Below, one piece after another: positions 26,179 through 34,366 of a DNA stretch of 64,000 nt (within the stretch, counting starts at the first letter, position 1; each line of letters begins with the position of its first letter). This stretch comes from Pelagibacterium luteolum. GTDB taxonomy: Bacteria > Pseudomonadota > Alphaproteobacteria > Rhizobiales > Devosiaceae. The stretch is taken from positions 1-64,000 of the forward strand of contig NZ_FNCS01000016.1 of NCBI RefSeq assembly GCF_900100665.1, read 5' to 3'. The position numbers and the translations under genes were made by a program. The notes beneath the pieces are model-generated. The model saw only the letters and a program-made list of their open reading frames with translations. It was not told the origin of the DNA and made no database searches.

Positions 26179-26302
26179 ATCTGCACTTTCATCATCAGGC
26201 CAGCCATCCTCAATTCAGGAGTCGATTGTGATCGACGATGCCGCGAAGGTGTGGCGGGGGATTGTTTCGAACGCTCTCGCGGCCTGTCCGCAGGAAAACC
26301 GA

Positions 26303-26779
26303 TCATAACTGCCGTCGCTTATCCTCAGCACCTTCGATGTCAGCGGGATGAACCGCGCGCAGCCCCACGCAGACCCGGTTCCACAGATTGATCATGCCGA
26401 TCAGCAACGTGAGCTTCACGATCTCGGATTCGGAAAATGCTGGCTTGAGAGCATCGAAATCCTCATCGGGAGCATGGGTCGCGCCGACATTGGTGAGCGC
26501 TTCGACCCAGCCGAGCGCGGCCTTCTCCCGCGCCGTGAACAGCGTGGATTCCTGCCAGGCATCGAGCAAAAGAAGACGCTCGACCCGTTCGCCCTGGGCA
26601 AGCGCGTCGGCGGTATGCATATGCAGGCAGTAGGCGCAGGCGTTGATCTGCGACGCCCTTATCTTCACCAGCTCGATCAAACTTTGTTCGAGGCCGGAGG
26701 CCGTTATGGTTTCCTCCAGCTTCAGGAGGGATTGCATCAATTTCGGCTCGACGGAAAATGCTTCGATCCTCGGCTGCAC
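26303..26779 (-). CDS. Carboxymuconolactone decarboxylase/AhpD-family protein
   Basis: The 158-residue protein has the AhpD core KIRASQINACAYCLHMHTAD with a redox pair Cys48-x-x-Cys51 followed by His55, and an all-helical build. Members with this motif are peroxidase-associated disulphide proteins; decarboxylases of the superfamily usually lack both cysteines. An antioxidant role is therefore the better guess. It belongs to a minus-strand group with the downstream unassigned gene and the upstream membrane gene, and nuoB beyond. Confidence 0.85.
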   Translation of the reverse strand: MQPRIEAFSVEPKLMQSLLKLEETITASGLEQSLIELVKIRASQINACAYCLHMHTADALAQGERVERLLLLDAWQESTLFTAREKAALGWVEALTNVGATHAPDEDFDALKPAFSESEIVKLTLLIGMINLWNRVCVGLRAVHPADIEGAEDKRRQL

Positions 26780-26818
26780 AGGTTTCTCCTTTCGTGCGGT
26801 TTCGGCCGGTTCCAGCCA

Positions 26819-27184
26819 TCAATTCAGCGCCCAGAGGCCCGAGAGCGTGAGCACCAGAAATGCGATCCATTGGGGCATTTCCCGATGGCTCTGCCGCTTC
26901 CAGACCACCACCGCCAAACTCCATAGCGTCATGGCGCCAGCGAGAATGGTGGCTGCGATCGCATAGGTGCGCAGAGCCGGGTCAATCGCCGCGGCGAGGT
27001 AGCTCAATGCAAACGCACCAGTCAGGATGCTGACGACGTGCCAGCAGATATACAGGACATGTTTTACGTCAGACGGGAACTCCTGCGACGTGAGCAGGGG
27101 CTGTGCGATCTCGCGCCCTCCGACGACAAGGTGGAAGCCAAGCAGCGCCATGGAGATGGCCGCTGGCAGAAAATATGCAGACAT
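26819..27184 (-). CDS. Small membrane protein (4 transmembrane segments), RIT cargo
   Basis: The 121-residue protein has four hydrophobic helices (about residues 4-22, 42-66, 70-90, 104-120) and the phrase CWHVVSILTGAFALSYLAAA. The ATG at 27184 follows CAGGAGCCGACA. I do not recognise the family; its length and four helices resemble small DoxX/DUF-type inner-membrane proteins. It lies between nuoB and the AhpD-like gene, co-oriented. Confidence 0.6.
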   Translation of the reverse strand: MSAYFLPAAISMALLGFHLVVGGREIAQPLLTSQEFPSDVKHVLYICWHVVSILTGAFALSYLAAAIDPALRTYAIAATILAGAMTLWSLAVVVWKRQSHREMPQWIAFLVLTLSGLWALN

Positions 27185-27273
27185 TGTCGGCTCCTGATTC
27201 CAGTTCCGCTGCGACGGCGTCGCGCATCGGGCGAAGCCGCCGTGATTGGCAGCTGTATCCTTCGACGGCCGGC

Positions 27274-27789
27274 TCAACGCTCGATCGTCCCCACCCGCCG
27301 CATCTTCTTTTGAAGGAGAAGGAATGCGTATAGCAGCGCCTCGGCGGATGGCGGACAGCCGGGCACATAGATGTCGACGGGCAGCAACCGGTCGACGCCG
27401 CGCGTCACGGAATAGGAATAGTGATAATAGCCGCCTCCGTTGGCGCACGACCCCATGGAGATGACATAGCGCGGCTCCGGCATCTGATCGTAGACCTTGC
27501 GCAGAACCGGGGCCATCTTGTTCGTCACCGTCCCGGCGACGATCATCACATCGGACTGCCGCGGCGAACCGCGCGGCGCGAACCCGAACCGCTCGCAATC
27601 GTAGCGCGGCATCGCGAAGTGCATCATTTCAACACCGCAGCAGGCGAGCCCGAACTGGTTCCACATCAGGGATCCCGTACGTGCCCATTGTGCGAGTTTG
27701 TCGAAGCTCGTCAGCGCCCAGCTTCTGTCTGCTAGGTCGCTGCTGACTTCCGTGAAGAACCCGGGCTCGATCCGGGATTGCTGGCTCAT
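27274..27789 (-). CDS. nuoB: Orphan NADH-quinone oxidoreductase subunit B (NuoB)
   Basis: The 171-residue protein is a full-length NuoB. It keeps the four ligands of iron-sulphur cluster N2: the adjacent pair Cys50-Cys51 ([12 protein letters not shown]), Cys115 ([10 protein letters not shown]) and Cys145 ([13 protein letters not shown]). NuoB lies between the matrix arm and the quinone site of complex I. No other complex I or hydrogenase gene is nearby, and the gene is in a transposon, so it is a mobile paralogue. The ATG at 27789 is preferred because GAGGAG lies 6 nt upstream; an upstream in-frame start would add 23 residues. It is divergent from a tetR gene. Confidence 0.9.
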   Translation of the reverse strand: MSQQSRIEPGFFTEVSSDLADRSWALTSFDKLAQWARTGSLMWNQFGLACCGVEMMHFAMPRYDCERFGFAPRGSPRQSDVMIVAGTVTNKMAPVLRKVYDQMPEPRYVISMGSCANGGGYYHYSYSVTRGVDRLLPVDIYVPGCPPSAEALLYAFLLLQKKMRRVGTIER

Positions 27790-27872
27790 CTGCCACTCCT
27801 CGCTGCCTCGCAGATTTGGGGTTGGCAAGGCGCTTTCGAGAGGCAATATAGGCGACATCCATATTTGTTCAA

Positions 27873-27884
27873 CATCTAAAGATG
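27873..27884. promoter_or_regulatory. Candidate TetR operator between nuoB and tetR
   Basis: CATC-TAAA-GATG is a short palindrome in the AT-rich gap between the two divergent genes, 15 nt before the tetR start codon; the surrounding GTTCAA and GAAC partly extend it. Its place fits repression of both promoters. Confidence 0.4.
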
Positions 27885-27898
27885 AACGACGTATAGAA

Positions 27899-28522
27899 AT
27901 GCAACTGACTGACCTTCAACCACCACCCGGCCGGCGCGAGCGCAAGCGCAGGCAAATGCTCGACCAGATTGCCGGCATGGCCTTCGAACTATTCGAGCGC
28001 GAAGGCTACCAGAACGTCACGATGGAGCAGATCGCGACCACGGCGGACGTAGCTAAAGGCACGCTCTATAACCACTTTCAGGTCAAGGAAGCTGTGCTCA
28101 CGCACTGGATCGAAAAGGAACTGTCCACAGACCTTGCTGGCCTTGCGCCGGTTCTCGGTGAAACGAACTCGATCCAGGCCCAGTTGACCGCGCTTTTTGC
28201 TGCGTCGGCGCAGTGGTGCGAGGGTCACCGGCAATATCTGCCTCCCTATATTCGCTATCGGTTCGGGAGCTTCGACGCGGCCGATGGAGCGGTCAAGGAT
28301 GGCGAGGACCTCATCACAACCATGACGCAGCTTATCGCGACGGCCCAGCGCGAGGACGAAGTGCGGAGCGATCTCGATGCCGCGCACCTCGCGTTCCTCC
28401 TGAACTATTTGTATCTGGCAGCCCTTATGCGCTGGTTGAGTGTCCCCGAGCTTTCCCTCGCAGATGAATTTGAAGCGGCTATCCAGCTCTTCATCAACGG
28501 CGCGGCCGAGCCAAGCGCGTGA
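27899..28522 (+). CDS. TetR-family transcriptional regulator
   Basis: The 207-residue protein has the TetR helix-turn-helix at about residues 17-62 ([20 protein letters not shown], then [17 protein letters not shown]) and a helical ligand-binding domain. The start is the ATG at 27899, since an upstream ATG at 27882 runs into a stop after four codons. It reads away from nuoB, so it is likely to control nuoB and itself; the downstream membrane gene (28575) is in the same direction. The effector is unknown. Confidence 0.85.
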   Translation: MQLTDLQPPPGRRERKRRQMLDQIAGMAFELFEREGYQNVTMEQIATTADVAKGTLYNHFQVKEAVLTHWIEKELSTDLAGLAPVLGETNSIQAQLTALFAASAQWCEGHRQYLPPYIRYRFGSFDAADGAVKDGEDLITTMTQLIATAQREDEVRSDLDAAHLAFLLNYLYLAALMRWLSVPELSLADEFEAAIQLFINGAAEPSA

Positions 28523-28574
28523 AGGGAATGCAGCCTGCCATGATCCCTAAACGAGAACACAGGTGTTTTATAAT

Positions 28575-28940
28575 ATGATGCTCGTGGCAGCTGTTCTTTT
28601 TATCGCTCTCGGCCTGGCCCACTCCATACTTGGCGAGCGGTATATTCTCGTGCGGCTGTTTCGCCGTGAGGATTTACCCACGATATTTGGCAGCACCCGT
28701 TTCACCACGCGAACCCTGCGCTTTGCATGGCACATCACGACTATCGCCTGGTTCGGTTTCGCCGCATTGCTGGGGCAGATCGGCCAAGGCCAATTGACGC
28801 CCCACGGCGCGGCTCAGGCAATCGGACTCACTTCAATCGCATCCGGACTACTCCCGCTCATCATCACGCGCGGCAGGCATCTTTCATGGGTGGTGCTGTT
28901 CATCATCGGCGGCATTTCATTCTTCTGGTCCCAAGTCTGA
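28575..28940 (+). CDS. Small membrane protein (4 transmembrane segments), RIT cargo
   Basis: The protein (about 121 residues) begins MMLVAAVLFIALGLAHSILG and continues ERYILVRLFRREDLPTIFGS, then three more hydrophobic helices (WHITTIAWFGFAALLGQIG and two others). This is a conserved inner-membrane family of unknown role. A GTG at 28563 is an alternative start. It follows tetR with a 52-nt gap. Confidence 0.65.
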   Translation: MMLVAAVLFIALGLAHSILGERYILVRLFRREDLPTIFGSTRFTTRTLRFAWHITTIAWFGFAALLGQIGQGQLTPHGAAQAIGLTSIASGLLPLIITRGRHLSWVVLFIIGGISFFWSQV

Positions 28941-29185
28941 CAATTTCACGCAATGCCCGCATTTTCATGACCAGATCGACAGGGCTGGGTTTTCGGAGTG
29001 GTTTCCGTCGCAAAAGTGGGGCAGATCGTCCTAAAACGCAGCGATCATCAGGCCTTATAGGCGCTCATCGTTTATCGATGCGGGTTTTTCTGGGGTTCTC
29101 CGATCATTGGCGTCGGGGTGGCATGGTGCCTCAAAAGGGTGCTTTCGCGCGATTTCGGTGCTCTCAGGAGGCGGATTTTCACCGG

Positions 29186-30400
29186 TCACGCCTTTGCGGC
29201 GGCGATCAGGCCCTGTACGCCTACCAGGGTGATGGCCCTTTTGATGTTGTCGGCGAGCGCCGTCAAACTGAACTCGCCACGGACATTCTCCAATCGCCGC
29301 ATCAGGAACGCGCCCTGATTCATCCACTGCTTGATCGTGCCGAACGGATGTTCGACGCTCTCCCTGCGCGTGTCGAGAATATTAGGCCTGACTGCAAGCC
29401 GATCTGCCATGCGGTCGATCACGGCCTCATTCTCAAGGCGGGTGACGCCGCGATAGGATTTGGAAGTACAAGACGGACGCAGTTCGCAGCCCTTGCAAAC
29501 CTTGCGGTCGCAATAGATCACCTTCACGTTGTCGCGCAATTTGCCGTAATAGCGGGGCCTGAGCGTCTGGCCTGCTGGACAGGTGTAGGTGTCTGCTTCA
29601 GCATCGTAGCGGAACTCCTCTTTGGAAAAGAAGCCCTGAGCTACGGCGGGGCCGCGGAGCGGCTTGGGCACGTAGGCGGTGATGCCGGCTGCCTCGCAAG
29701 CTTCGATGTCCTCGATCTTGAAGTAGCCCCGGTCGGCGACCGCCTCGATGCGTTCGACGCCAAGCGTTTCCATCGCGGCTTCGACCGTAGGAGCCAGAAG
29801 GCCAAGGTCGATTACCTGGTTGCAAACCTCCTGCTCGGCGATCAATTTGTGCTTCGTGTCTACGGCAAGCTGGACGTTGTAGCCAACGCCGACCTTCGTC
29901 ATGCGGGCCATGGCGCGGGCGTCGGGATCGGTCAGCGATATCTGGTCTTCGCCAGTGCGGTCCAGTTCCTCCAGCATGGCCTTGTGCTTGGTGCGCTTGT
30001 CCCTGATCGCCGCGATCTTCTCGGCGAGTTTGCCATCACCCCTTTCCCTGGAGCCGCTGCCGGCCTTCTCTTCATCTGCGTCGCCCTCGTCGAGGCGCTT
30101 CATGTAGTCGGCCAGCTTCTCGTCGGCCTCACGGATGAACTTCGTCAGAGCGCCGCGCGTGAAGTTGCGGTCCTTGTTGTTGACCGCCTTGATCCGTGTG
30201 CCGTCGACAGCCAGAAGTTCCCGGCCAACAGGTCGAGTTGTCGACACAGGATCACGAATTCCCAAAACACCTGCCGGAAAGCGGATCGGTTTGCCCGCCG
30301 GAAAGCGGCAATGGTGCGAAAGTCCGGCTTGAGGTGCCGCAGCAGCCAGATCACCTCGATGTTGCGGTGCGTCTCCGCCTCGGCGGTCTCCTTCCCACCC
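29186..30400 (-). pseudogene. IS1182-family transposase, N-terminally truncated and frameshifted
   Basis: The long frame carries the catalytic part of an IS1182-type DDE transposase: LLAVDGTRIKAVNNKDRNFT, VGVGYNVQLAVDTKHKLIAE, the cysteine-rich region CDRKVCKGCELRPSCTSKSY and DTRRESVEHPFGTIKQWM. Just upstream the matching N-terminal sequence (NIEVIWLLRHLKPDFRTIAA) lies in another frame, joined at about 30225-30240, and the first 60 or so residues expected of the family are missing. It is not functional as it stands. The remnant sits inside the RIT element next to its right terminal repeat. Confidence 0.8.
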
Positions 30401-30600
30401 CAACTTCGCCGTTCCCCCTCGACCAACGGCAACGCCAAAACCCGTCGTTCCATCTTGAAAGTCTCGGCGAGCCGTACCACTGCACCTTTATGCCACTATG
30501 GTCAGAAAGCTGAGCAGCGCATCGCGGCCGTTAATTTTCAATCCGCGCAAAACTTAACTCCGTTTGCCCACGCCAACAGAAGCGCCGTCCGCTAGCGCCT

Positions 30601-30702
30601 GGCTCGACGCGCTGTGAAATAATGCGGAGGAATGCGGGCAGGAATCCGGAGACCACAGCCAATCCCGCCGCGTTCCTTCACATTATGGGCTGCTGCGGAT
30701 AA
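30601..30702. repeat. Right terminal inverted repeat of the RIT element
   Basis: The reverse complement begins GTTATCCGCAGCA and matches the left repeat (21771-21873) in its outer 35 and inner 34 bases, with a divergent centre. It holds two inverted copies of the same 14-bp recombinase-site-like motif. Confidence 0.8.
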
Positions 30703-30734
30703 CTCGAATTATGCTCACCTCATCGAAATTCGAG
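30703..30734. repeat. Palindrome spanning the right RIT boundary
   Basis: CTCGAATT (30703-30710) and AATTCGAG (30727-30734) are perfect inverted arms around a 16-nt centre that contains CACCTC. The arms straddle the element-ardC junction, a layout expected of a tyrosine-recombinase crossover site. Confidence 0.5.
30716..30721. repeat. Right copy of the CACCTC hexamer flanking the RIT element
   Basis: Direct copy of 21763-21768 at the other side of the inserted element. Confidence 0.6.
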
Positions 30735-31544
30735 CCAGGAGCCGATATAGTCGGCATGTCTGACCGTGGGCTCGATGCCGAGCGAAGCGCAGCAGAACGC
30801 AGCGTTCAGTTCGGCGACCAGCTCTTCGAAGGCATACTTCTTCGTGCCGAAGCTGCCGGACAATTCACGGCCAAGGCGCGAGGCATGGCCTGTCGCGTGG
30901 CCGAGCTCATGCAAGGCGGTGCGATGCCAGTTAATCGGCTCGAAATAGGCTTGGGGCGGCGGCACCTGAACGTAATCGTGTGCCGGAACGTAGAAGGCTC
31001 GATTGCCGCCTATTCGGAAGTCCACGCCAGTCGCGTGGATCAGTGCCTCGACCTGGGGCTCAATCAGGCCGGGCGGGGGTGGCGGCGCGGCGGCCATTAC
31101 GTCCTCGGGCAGGCCCTCGCATTGGGCGGCGTTGAACACCGTGTATCTCTTGAGGAACGGGATCGCCGCTGCGTCCTCGCCGGTCTCTGCGGCGCGCTTC
31201 TTCTCGTCGTCGGGCACGAAGCGGTCGGCATAGACGACGGTCGTGCCGCGCTCGCCCTTCATCACGTTGCCGCCGAGCGAAAGCGCCTGGCGGAAGGTGA
31301 GCCAGCTTTGGCAGGGATAGCCGAACTGGACCACGGCGCCCCAGAGCAGCAGGATGTTGATGCCGGAATACTGCCGCCCGGTGACGGCGTTCTTGGGCAT
31401 CGCGAGCGGAGCCGAAGCGCCGCCCCATGGCTGCACCCAGGGCAGCTTTCCCGCTTCGAGATCGGCGATGATCTTGTCGGTGATGTCGTCGTAGAGGTTC
31501 GTCCGGTCGTTGCCGGCGCGTGGTGATTTCCTGGTTCTGGCCAT
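30720..31544 (-). pseudogene. ardC: ArdC-like antirestriction/ssDNA-binding protein, 5' part of the interrupted gene
   Basis: The 274-residue remnant covers the N-terminal ssDNA-binding domain (from NLYDDITDKIIADLEAGKLP, with PWGGASAPLAMPKNAVTGRQ) and the zincin-like domain with LHELGHATGH (about 211-220). ArdC proteins protect incoming element DNA from restriction. The frame ends at GSWLEFR because the RIT element is inserted; the missing C-terminal 40-50 residues are at 21619-21768. Both active domains remain, so the shortened protein may still act. Its leader has the same compound hairpin as the parB-like gene. Confidence 0.88.
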
Positions 31545-31559
31545 CGGGATTGTCTCCGC

Positions 31560-31599
31560 GACGGGCCTCGGGAGCCTCTCTCCCGATCTTCAACCCGTC
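31560..31599 (-). promoter_or_regulatory. Compound hairpin leader of ardC
   Basis: Outer arms GACGGG and CCCGTC (31560-31565, 31594-31599) enclose the inner stem CGGGAG (31569-31574) with CTCCCG (31580-31585). Compared with the leader at 20400, an A-T pair of the inner stem is replaced by G-C, which keeps the fold. Confidence 0.6.
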
Positions 31600-31672
31600 A
31601 CGGCCAACCCGGCCGCACTCTCACTCTCCCGCTCATCCCGACGACGCCGAAATCTGTCCGGATTGGCGTCCG

Positions 31673-31990
31673 TCAGTAGACGAGCGTGCAAGGACGCGCT
31701 GCCCAACGCGCCTCCCGGTGCGCGTCGAAATCGGGATCGATCTCGCGGCAGAGCCGATCGCCTTCTAGCCGCACGGTGGAATCGATGCCTGCTATGCGCA
31801 GCGCCTTGGCGAGCCCCTCACAATATTTGTCGACAATGAGCGCGGCGAGATCAGGCGTCTCGGCGCCGCGTGCGACATCGCGCTGACGGGATCGCGCGTA
31901 GGAGCGAAGATCTTCCAGCACCTGCCATTCGATCGCTTCCAGCAGATACGACCATATCGTACCGGGCGGCAAGTCCTTGAGCACATCCAT
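31673..31990 (-). CDS. Hypothetical island protein (105 aa)
   Basis: A soluble, mostly helical protein beginning MDVLKDLPPGTIWSYLLEAI and containing EWQVLEDLRSYARSRQRDVA and PDLAALIVDKYCEGLAKALR. Hypothetical proteins of this size commonly precede ardC in such islands. No family recognised. The start at 31990 is preceded by AGGTGTGATGA, a modest ribosome site. Confidence 0.6.
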   Translation of the reverse strand: MDVLKDLPPGTIWSYLLEAIEWQVLEDLRSYARSRQRDVARGAETPDLAALIVDKYCEGLAKALRIAGIDSTVRLEGDRLCREIDPDFDAHREARWAARPCTLVY

Positions 31991-32402
31991 TCATCACACC
32001 TCATAGGGAAGTTTCGCTTAGCGTGCCCCATCGGCTGACCGAGCCGACGCGGACGCCAGCGCAATGCGTCAGGGATGGAAGCCCGTCAGGGTGAAGACCC
32101 GCGACGCGAGGCTTCAGCGCCAGCCGAGAGCCCGGCCCGAAGGGCGACGCCCCGCCTCGAACTTCCCCGATTCTTGCGATAGTGTTCAAGGCAGAGCGAT
32201 CTTCATCGCCCCCGCGCCAAGTCCGACCCGGCCGCCGCGATCCTCGCCGTCGACGAGCTGGCGCGCGGGAAGGCGATGGCGAAAATCCTGCGCAAGGATT
32301 GATGGCGAGCGCGATCACGGTCGTCCGTCTCCGCCACCCTGGCTTCCACGATGATGCAGGCGCGGAATATTCCCCAGGCCGGCACCATCGTGGTGAGCGT
32401 GG
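31991..32402. other. Intergenic region between integrase and the 105-aa gene, with a possible gene remnant
   Basis: No complete gene is seen. On the plus strand the frame 32183-32302 reads DPAAAILAVDELARGKAMAK to a stop without any start codon; it looks like the C-terminal end of a lost protein. Confidence 0.4.
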
Positions 32403-33758
32403 CTAGGCCGCGATCTGATGATCGACGGCTTCGCCCTCCGCGTCGGCGGCTTCGCGCAGGAAGCGGGCAAGGGCCGCCTTCCGGGAATCACGATCGAGCG
32501 CATATGCTGTGTGCTTGAAGGCAACGCCGTCGAGAAGACCCTGGATGTAACCCGAGATGGTATCGGCCGCCATGATGAGAGCCGTGTCGAGCGTGTGAAT
32601 GTATTTGCTCGTGACCGATCCCTTGGAATGGCCGACCAGCGCGGCGATCGTGATCTCGGTGAATCCGAGATCGTTGGCGATGCTGGCGAAGCTATGGCGA
32701 AGGACGTGCGGCGTGACGTCGGCGAGGGGCGAGTCCTTGAATATCTGCTTCCAGTGATTGGGGAAGCTGCCGAACGCGCCGTCTTCCAATCGCGTGCCGG
32801 GGAACACATACGCTCCGGTCGCCTGATCCTTCTGCGCCTCAAGATACTCGATGACCGGAAGGCCGATAGGCCGGGTCGAGGCGCCTTCCTTGCTATCGGT
32901 TAGACGCAGGCAACTGGCGTCCGTATCGACCTCGCTCCACATCAGGGAGATCATCTCCGAGCGGCGGCATCCGGTCAGGGCGATCTGCCGGATGATTTCG
33001 GTGGTCATCGTGTATTTCTCGTTTTCGGCCGCCGTCCGCAGCATGTCGCCCAGGATGCGATACTCCGCTTCGGACAGGCGGCGATTGCGCACCTTGTCTT
33101 TCGGCTTGCGTATGCCGTGCGCAGGGTTGCGGTCGATGATGCCGGCTTCCATCGCGTAGGTCAGGATGCCGCCGAGCAATCCGACCGTTCGAGCCGCCGT
33201 GCCGGCGCCGCCGCGAACAATGGCCTTGCCGCGCAGCTTCTTGGTCTTGACCGAAACGCGCGTCTTTCCGGCCATGATGTCCTTCATCACCTTGTTGATG
33301 TCGGCCTTCGCGAGATCCTTGACGCGGCGCGTGCCGATCAGCGGAATGATATGCCGTTCGATACGCCCCATGTCGGTGGTGATCGTCGTCGTCTTTTTGG
33401 GACGCCCGCCCTTGCCGAGGATCAGGCCGGCCTTGAGGTCAGCGACATAGAGATCGCAAAGCTCTTTGACCGTTATCGCCTTGTGGTCGAGCTGGCGTTC
33501 CTCGGACGGGTTCTCGCCGCGCGCGACGCGGCCGAGCTGGGCCTTGGCCTCCTGACGCGCGTTCTCGGCCGTCCAGATTCCATGAAGGCCGATGGTGAAG
33601 CGCCGGGTCCGGCCTGCCGCTCGATACTGAATGAGATAGCTGCGTTTGCCGGAGGTGAAGACGCGCAGGCCGAAGCCCGGCAGATCGTCGTCCCAGATGA
33701 AGTAGTCCTTCTCGCGCACCTCGGCGGTTTCGACAATTCGCTTGGTCAGCTTTGCCAT
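32403..33758 (-). CDS. int: Tyrosine integrase of the genomic island
   Basis: The 451-residue protein has an N-terminal DUF4102-type arm-binding domain (WDDDLPGFGLRVFTSGKRSY), a core-binding domain (about 110-220) and a catalytic domain with TGCRRSEMISL (Arg), PHVLRHSFASI (His-x-x-Arg) and GHSKGSVTSKY (His and nucleophile Tyr). It lies 185 nt from the tRNA-Arg fragment, as expected of the enzyme that integrated the island there. The ATG at 33756-33758 is preferred over an upstream GTG since GGAGG lies 9 nt before it and the family start MAKLTKR is conserved. Confidence 0.93.
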   Translation of the reverse strand: MAKLTKRIVETAEVREKDYFIWDDDLPGFGLRVFTSGKRSYLIQYRAAGRTRRFTIGLHGIWTAENARQEAKAQLGRVARGENPSEERQLDHKAITVKELCDLYVADLKAGLILGKGGRPKKTTTITTDMGRIERHIIPLIGTRRVKDLAKADINKVMKDIMAGKTRVSVKTKKLRGKAIVRGGAGTAARTVGLLGGILTYAMEAGIIDRNPAHGIRKPKDKVRNRRLSEAEYRILGDMLRTAAENEKYTMTTEIIRQIALTGCRRSEMISLMWSEVDTDASCLRLTDSKEGASTRPIGLPVIEYLEAQKDQATGAYVFPGTRLEDGAFGSFPNHWKQIFKDSPLADVTPHVLRHSFASIANDLGFTEITIAALVGHSKGSVTSKYIHTLDTALIMAADTISGYIQGLLDGVAFKHTAYALDRDSRKAALARFLREAADAEGEAVDHQIAA

Positions 33759-33942
33759 CAGACGTAACCTCCGCTGAAGAGGAGCTGTTTCCACGGAAGC
33801 GCCACGGAAGCAGCCGGGAGTGAATTAGAGCGTGTCCAAGGATACCGAAGAGAAGCGGAGATTTCAACTTTCTTTTTGTTTTCAGTATGATAGAGAAACA
33901 TAGCGTGCCCTCGCGATTTGTAGCGAAAGGGAGTCTAAAAAA

Positions 33943-33987
33943 CTCCGAAGGCAGAGGTCACACGTTCGAATCGTGTCGGGTGCGCCA
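33943..33987 (+). repeat. Attachment site: 3' half of tRNA-Arg(CCG)
   Basis: The 45 bases fit tRNA positions 32-76: anticodon loop CTCCGAA, stem GGCAG, variable loop AGGTC, T stem-loop ACACG-TTCGAAT-CGTGT, acceptor CGGGTGC, discriminator G and CCA. The five bases before it (AAAAA) cannot pair with GGCAG and there is no D arm, so the 5' half is absent. This is a duplicated 3' end left by integration, marking the island's right boundary. The intact tRNA gene is expected left of the window. Confidence 0.88.
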
Positions 33988-34129
33988 TTCTTCCACTGGG
34001 CAACATCATTCTTACATATGGTTCGAGCGAGGCCGGGCCACCCGGTTGCTGGCAAACCGGGTAGCGGGTCATACAGCTGTTGTCTGCGATTGGCTCAGGA
34101 CGCCTGGAACGCGTTCGCGCTTTTGCTTG

Positions 34130-34366
34130 TTAACGGCGAGCCCGGGCGTCATTGGCGCGGATGGATCGTGCTTCGACGCCGGATTGGATCTCGTCGCCGC
34201 CCATTGATCCGGGACGGTCAAGACCAGGCTCGGCAGACGTTTCTTGCACCTCGGCTTCCGCCTGCTCCCAGTGTTCCTTCTCCCGTCCGCTGGGCTGACC
34301 CTCGGCGAGCCAAATCTCGTGAGCGCGTTGGCGGATACGGTCTTCGTGGTCGGTATGATGTGTCAT
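34130..34366 (-). CDS. DUF2934 domain protein
   Basis: The 78-residue protein begins MTHHTDHEDRIRQRAHEIWL and continues AEGQPSGREKEHWEQAEAEV, the typical DUF2934 helix pair. These short proteins are common in rhizobia; their role is unknown. The ATG at 34366 follows GGAGGAG. It is the first gene outside the island. Confidence 0.8.
   Translation of the reverse strand: MTHHTDHEDRIRQRAHEIWLAEGQPSGREKEHWEQAEAEVQETSAEPGLDRPGSMGGDEIQSGVEARSIRANDARARR

Larger units (their letters stand above)
21769..30715. mobile_element. RIT-type (recombinase-in-trio) element with cargo, inserted in ardC
   Basis: The segment has three consecutive, overlapping tyrosine recombinase genes on the minus strand, terminal inverted repeats of about 100 bp, and CACCTC on both flanks, and it separates two halves of ardC. 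Between the recombinases and the right repeat lie about 5 kb of other genes: an unassigned protein, an AhpD-like protein, a membrane protein, nuoB, tetR, another membrane protein and a broken transposase. RIT elements usually hold only the three recombinases, so this one is unusually large. Confidence 0.8.

Noticed and set aside
32182-32406. Plus-strand frame of 74 residues beside the integrase
   Set aside because: Arg-rich low-complexity translation without a ribosome site; another frame there looks like a gene remnant instead.
33880-33990. Possible complete tRNA gene
   Set aside because: The 3' half is perfect, but the 5' half does not pair and has no D arm; it is an attachment-site fragment.
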